Source: an uncultured Oscillospiraceae bacterium (GTDB lineage: Bacteria > Bacillota > Clostridia > Oscillospirales > Oscillospiraceae). Taken from it: a stretch of DNA of 17,766 nucleotides. Below the pieces are notes generated by a model. That model worked only from the letters and a program-made list of their open reading frames with translations, searched no databases and had not been told where the DNA came from. Below, piece after piece: positions 15,043-17,766 of this stretch. The stretch is taken from contig CAKUHX010000012.1 of NCBI GenBank assembly GCA_934659475.1, positions 1 to 17,766 of the forward strand. The letters are read 5' to 3'. Every line of letters starts with the position of its first letter. Position 1 is the stretch's first letter. The position numbers and the translations under genes are program-made.

Positions 15043-15079
15043 AGGCGCCCTCCTGTCACTGAAAAGCGTTCAGTCAAGT

Positions 15080-15106
15080 AAAAAGAGCGGAACCGAAGCT
15101 CCACTC
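15080..15106 (-). terminator. Leader terminator (probable attenuator) of the rimP-nusA-infB operon
   Basis: On the minus strand GAGTGGAGC (15098-15106) pairs with GTTCCGCTC (15085-15093) around a UUCG tetraloop (15094-15097), with a few G-U pairs, followed at once by five U residues (15080-15084). It lies inside the leader, about 25 nt after the predicted start and 37 nt before the rimP ATG. It should therefore cut off a share of operon transcripts. A further small hairpin, ACTGAA-N5-TTCAGT, sits between it and the rimP ribosome site. I found no obvious antiterminator fold. Confidence 0.8.
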
Positions 15107-15135
15107 TCATCTGATACTACCATGATCACACTGTT

Positions 15136-15164
15136 ACTATACCATAAGAAAAAAGAAAACGCAA
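15136..15164 (-). promoter_or_regulatory. Sigma-A promoter of the rimP-nusA-infB operon
   Basis: On the minus strand TTGCGT (15159-15164), a T-rich 17-bp spacer, then TATAGT (15136-15141). The predicted start is near 15129, giving a leader of roughly 87 nt before rimP that contains an intrinsic terminator. Confidence 0.8.
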
Positions 15165-15248
15165 GGGGAACATGGGATTTTTTTCAACTGCCGAGCCTTT
15201 TTTGCACCCTCGCGCGGCCGAAAACACAGAAAAAGTGAGCTGCATCCC

Positions 15249-15285
15249 AAAGCATCCCCGGCGGGAGGTCTCCCGCCGGGGGTGC
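15249..15285 (-). terminator. Terminator after the substrate-binding lipoprotein gene
   Basis: GCACCCCCGGCGGGAG pairs with CTCCCGCCGGGGATGC (one bulge; arms 15270-15285 and 15252-15267) around a 2-nt gap that would open into a slightly larger loop. Only TTT follows on the minus strand. It begins about 7 bp past the stop of the lipoprotein gene. The strong stem supports a terminator; the weak U-tract lowers certainty. Confidence 0.65.
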
Positions 15286-15291
15286 GGACCG

Positions 15292-16314
15292 TCAGTTCAC
15301 GCCGTAATAGAAGTCGTCATAGGGCAGGCCGCCACCGATGGCTTCGGGGTCGCCCTGGAACAGGGACAGGTAGTAGTCCTCCGCCAGATCCTTCATCTCC
15401 TGGCCGGCGGCAAAGGTGATGCCGCAGTAGGGCAGGGCGGCAAGCAGGATGTCCCGGTTCGGGTCGCTCCAGTAGTTCACCGCCGTGTCCGGATCGCTCA
15501 TGGCCTCGGCGGACTGCTCCATGCCGGACAGGAAGGCCGATATGGCCTCGGGGTGGGCCTGAGCGAACTCCGTCCGGGCCACGGCGCAGCCGGCTACGAT
15601 CTGTCCCAGACTCAGATCGGCCCATTCCTCCCCCAGATCGGCCAGAAGAGTAAGGCTGCTGTCTGCCGCCATAGCCGCGGCGGCGTTGTAGGAATCCAGC
15701 AGATAGACGTCCCCGTCCTGGCTGTATTCGGGCTGGTAGTAGGGGCCGTAGCCGCCGTCAATGGTCACGTTCTTGTCGGGATCCAGGCCGTTCTCCACCA
15801 GCAGGTGGCGCAGAATGGCGATCTGATCGGTGTCTTCCAAATAGGCGTGGATGGTCCTGCCCCGAAGCTGATCCAGGGAGGAGAGCGTCTCCCCCTTGAC
15901 CAGCAGCTGAGGGCCGCACAGGTTGGTGATGGCCAGCATCTGATACTCACCGTTGCTTTGCTGATACAGCCGGGCGGCCTGGCCCGCGGGCATGAGGACG
16001 ATGGCGTTGCCCTCGAAGCCGCTGCTGCTCAGCAGATACTCACCGCCGCCGCCGTTGGCGGGGGCGTCCGGCTGGCCGTACTGCTGCTCGATGCTCTCCC
16101 GCAGCTGCTGGGAGGCCACGAAGGTGGACATGGTGGTGTAGTACAGGGCGTACAGCGCGTCCTTGGGATCGGGGCAGGAAGCGTCCGGATCGCCGGAGGT
16201 GCTGCCCGAGGTGCTTCCGCCGCCGGAGGAGGAGCTGCCCGGGTCCTTTTTGCCGCAGGCGGCCAGGGACAGGAGCATGGCACAGGTCAGAAGCAGAGAG
16301 AGAAAACGTTTCAT
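15292..16314 (-). CDS. ABC-type substrate-binding lipoprotein (NMT1/SsuA-like)
   Basis: A 340-residue secreted lipoprotein. It has a signal peptide (MKRFLSLLLTCAMLLS) with lipobox LAAC and lipidated C20, then a Ser/Gly-rich linker (about 25-45). The mature part resembles the NMT1/TauA/SsuA periplasmic-binding fold: GNAIVLMPAGQAARLYQQ, LLVKGETLSSLDQLRGRTIHA (a typical G.tv..l.dLkGk.i strand) and RTEFAQAHPEAISAFLSGMEQSAEAM. No permease or ATPase gene lies beside it here, so the ligand cannot be guessed from context. AAAGGAG lies 6 nt before the ATG at 16314. It follows the fumarase beta gene by 44 bp in the same direction, so it may share that transcript, and its own terminator follows. Confidence 0.88.
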   Translation of the reverse strand: MKRFLSLLLTCAMLLSLAACGKKDPGSSSSGGGSTSGSTSGDPDASCPDPKDALYALYYTTMSTFVASQQLRESIEQQYGQPDAPANGGGGEYLLSSSGFEGNAIVLMPAGQAARLYQQSNGEYQMLAITNLCGPQLLVKGETLSSLDQLRGRTIHAYLEDTDQIAILRHLLVENGLDPDKNVTIDGGYGPYYQPEYSQDGDVYLLDSYNAAAAMAADSSLTLLADLGEEWADLSLGQIVAGCAVARTEFAQAHPEAISAFLSGMEQSAEAMSDPDTAVNYWSDPNRDILLAALPYCGITFAAGQEMKDLAEDYYLSLFQGDPEAIGGGLPYDDFYYGVN

Positions 16315-16358
16315 AGAGCACTCCTTTCCGGGGGCAGGGCCCCCGCGGGCGGGAAGGG

Positions 16359-16913
16359 TCAGAGACTGGCGAGATAGGCGGCGGGGCCGCTTTGATACAG
16401 GTCGCCCCCGTGGGCGTCTAAAATGACTGTAAGGGGGAAGTTCTCCACCGTCAGGCGGCGCACCGCCTCACAGCCCAGATCCTCCCAGCAGATGACCTCC
16501 AGCTCCTTCACGCTGGCGGCCATCAGGGCCCCGGCGCCCCCCAGGGCAGCCAGATAGACCGCGCCGTTGCGCACCACGGCGTCCTTCACTGCCTGGTTCC
16601 GGGCACCCTTGCCGATCATGATGGCCTGACCTAGGTCCAGCAGGCGGGGGGAGTAGGCGTCCATGCGGCCGCTGGTGGTGGGCCCGGCGGAGCCGATGAC
16701 CTGTCCCGGGCGCTCCGGGGTGGGCCCTACATAGTAGACGGCGGAGCCCTCTACGGGGAAAGGCAGGGGCTTGCCCGCGTCCAGCAGCTCCATCATGCGC
16801 TTGTGGGCGGCGTCCCGGGCGGTATAGACCGTGCCGGACAGCAGTACGGTGTCGCCCGCCCGGAGGGGGGCCAGCATCTCCCGGGTGACGGGGGTGGTGA
16901 GTTGATATTCCAT
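16359..16913 (-). CDS. Class I fumarate hydratase, beta subunit (or tartrate dehydratase beta)
   Basis: A 184-residue protein equal to the C-terminal domain of [4Fe-4S] class I fumarases. It shows MEYQLTTPVTREMLAPLRAGD, LLSGTVYTARDAAHKRM, VYYVGPTPERPGQVIGSAGPTTSGRMD, MIGKGARN and a C-terminal VENFPLTVILDAHGGDLY. With the alpha subunit it interconverts fumarate and malate; the L-tartrate dehydratase TtdB is very similar, so substrate is not proved. Lengths and the separate alpha and beta genes match the two-subunit fumarases of anaerobic Firmicutes. The ATG at 16913 follows GGGAGG by 9 nt and lies 14 bp after the alpha stop, so they are co-transcribed. Confidence 0.92.
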   Translation of the reverse strand: MEYQLTTPVTREMLAPLRAGDTVLLSGTVYTARDAAHKRMMELLDAGKPLPFPVEGSAVYYVGPTPERPGQVIGSAGPTTSGRMDAYSPRLLDLGQAIMIGKGARNQAVKDAVVRNGAVYLAALGGAGALMAASVKELEVICWEDLGCEAVRRLTVENFPLTVILDAHGGDLYQSGPAAYLASL

Positions 16914-16927
16914 GGTGTGACCCTCCC

Positions 16928-17766
16928 TTACAGCTGGGCGCTGGCCCGGCGGGTGACGTGGCAGCTTACGTTCACCGCCACGGGCAGACCGGCCACATGG
17001 GTAGGGGCCGTTTCGATGGACAGGCCCAGGCAGGTGGTGCGGCCGCCGAAGCCCTGGGGCCCGATGCCCAGGGCGTTGATCTCGTCCAGAAGCTCCTGCT
17101 CCAGCCCGGCGTAGAAGGGGTCGGGGTCGGGTCGGTCGATGGGCCGCAGCAGGGCGTGCTTGGCCAGCCCGGCCACCTTATCAAAGCTGCCGCCGATGCC
17201 GATGCCCAGAATGATGGGCGGGCAGGGGTTGGGCCCGGCCAGACGCACGGTCTCGATCACAAAGTCCTTCACGCCCTGAACGCCATCGGCGGGCTTGAGC
17301 ATAGCCAGACGGCTCATGTTCTCGCTGCCGAAGCCCTTGGGGGCCACGGTGATGGAAAGACCGTCCCCGGGGACCAGACGCAGGGTGATGGCGGCGGGGG
17401 TGTTGTCCCCGGTGTTCACCCGGCGCAGAGGGTCGGCCACAATGGACTTGCGCAGATAGCCCTCGCCGTAGCCCCGGCGGACCCCCTCGTGGACCGCCTG
17501 CTCAAAGTCGCCCTCGATGTGAACGTCCTGGCCCAGCTCCACAAAGACACAGGCCATGCCCGTGTCCTGGCAGATGGGCAGCTGGCGCTGGTCGGCCAGT
17601 TCCATGTTGTCCCACAGCAGGTCAAGGGTGGTCTTTGCCAAGGGCCAGGGCTCGGTCCGGCGGCTGCGGGCCAGGGCGGCGGATACGTCCTCCGGCAGCT
17701 TCAAGTTGGCCTGTAGGCCCAGGCGGGCGACGGTATCGGTGATGGCGGAAGCGGTGACAGTGCGCA
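16928..17766 (-). CDS. Class I fumarate hydratase, alpha subunit (start at window edge)
   Basis: The catalytic [4Fe-4S] subunit; about 279 residues are visible. Landmarks are PICQDTGMACVFVELG (first cluster cysteine), the NTGDNTPAAI strand, VAPKGFGSENMSRLAML, GPNPCPPIILGIGIGGSFDKVA (second cysteine), GPQGFGGRTTCLGLSIET, and NVSCHVTRR (third cysteine) near the C-terminus. The frame stays open to the right edge as RTVTASAITDTVARLGLQAN, the normal fumarase-alpha N-terminus, and the last two bases (TG on this strand) would complete ATG or GTG with one unseen base. So only about one base is missing. A TTG at 17704 is in frame but would cut off this conserved helix. It is the first gene of the alpha-beta pair. 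Confidence 0.94.
   Translation of the reverse strand, partial: RTVTASAITDTVARLGLQANLKLPEDVSAALARSRRTEPWPLAKTTLDLLWDNMELADQRQLPICQDTGMACVFVELGQDVHIEGDFEQAVHEGVRRGYGEGYLRKSIVADPLRRVNTGDNTPAAITLRLVPGDGLSITVAPKGFGSENMSRLAMLKPADGVQGVKDFVIETVRLAGPNPCPPIILGIGIGGSFDKVAGLAKHALLRPIDRPDPDPFYAGLEQELLDEINALGIGPQGFGGRTTCLGLSIETAPTHVAGLPVAVNVSCHVTRRASAQL

Overview
The window looks like chromosomal core-genome sequence from a GC-rich, anaerobic, spore-forming member of the Clostridia, most likely Oscillospiraceae (a relative of Flavonifractor, Pseudoflavonifractor or Oscillibacter). This is inferred from the high GC content, the Gram-positive promoters and strong Shine-Dalgarno sites, spmA-spmB (spore maturation), a clostridial AbrB/SpoVT-type regulator with a four-cysteine tail, a nusA-infB operon carrying ylxR/ylxQ, and a two-subunit [4Fe-4S] fumarase. 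I see no plasmid, phage, transposase or CRISPR signal. Most long alternative reading frames are antisense shadows typical of GC-rich coding DNA.

Left third (1-5620). A partial rRNA methyltransferase gene (rlmA) points left. A promoter facing the other way drives a YwiB-like DUF1934 gene and argS, the same pairing as in Bacillus. A hairpin terminator follows. Next comes a tightly packed set with 4-nt overlaps: a small membrane protein, a Nudix hydrolase of the CoA pyrophosphatase type, a YabB/TrmN6-like tRNA methylase, and rsmI. A bidirectional terminator separates rsmI from a convergent abrB-like gene. The order yabB-rsmI facing abrB matches Bacillus subtilis.

Middle (5630-10045). abrB has a textbook sigma-A promoter with an inverted repeat over its -10 box. 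spmA-spmB run rightward and converge on a leftward pair, ribF followed by a DUF1576-type membrane protein. Between spmB and that pair lies a chain of hairpins that may be a small palindromic mobile or dispersed element. The DUF1576 protein is an internal duplication.

Right part (10045-17766). The leftward rimP-nusA-rnpM(ylxR)-ylxQ-infB operon makes ribosome maturation, transcription and translation initiation factors. It has its own promoter and a leader with an intrinsic terminator, probably an attenuator. The usual downstream rbfA and truB are not here; a repeat-like spacer and a strong terminator lead straight to ribF. Upstream lie a leftward two-subunit fumarase and a substrate-binding lipoprotein without a local permease or ATPase. 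The fumarase alpha start codon appears to be cut by the window edge.

I found no convincing undescribed multi-gene system. The items most worth following are the rimP leader attenuator, the duplicated DUF1576 protein next to ribF, and the two structured intergenic elements.
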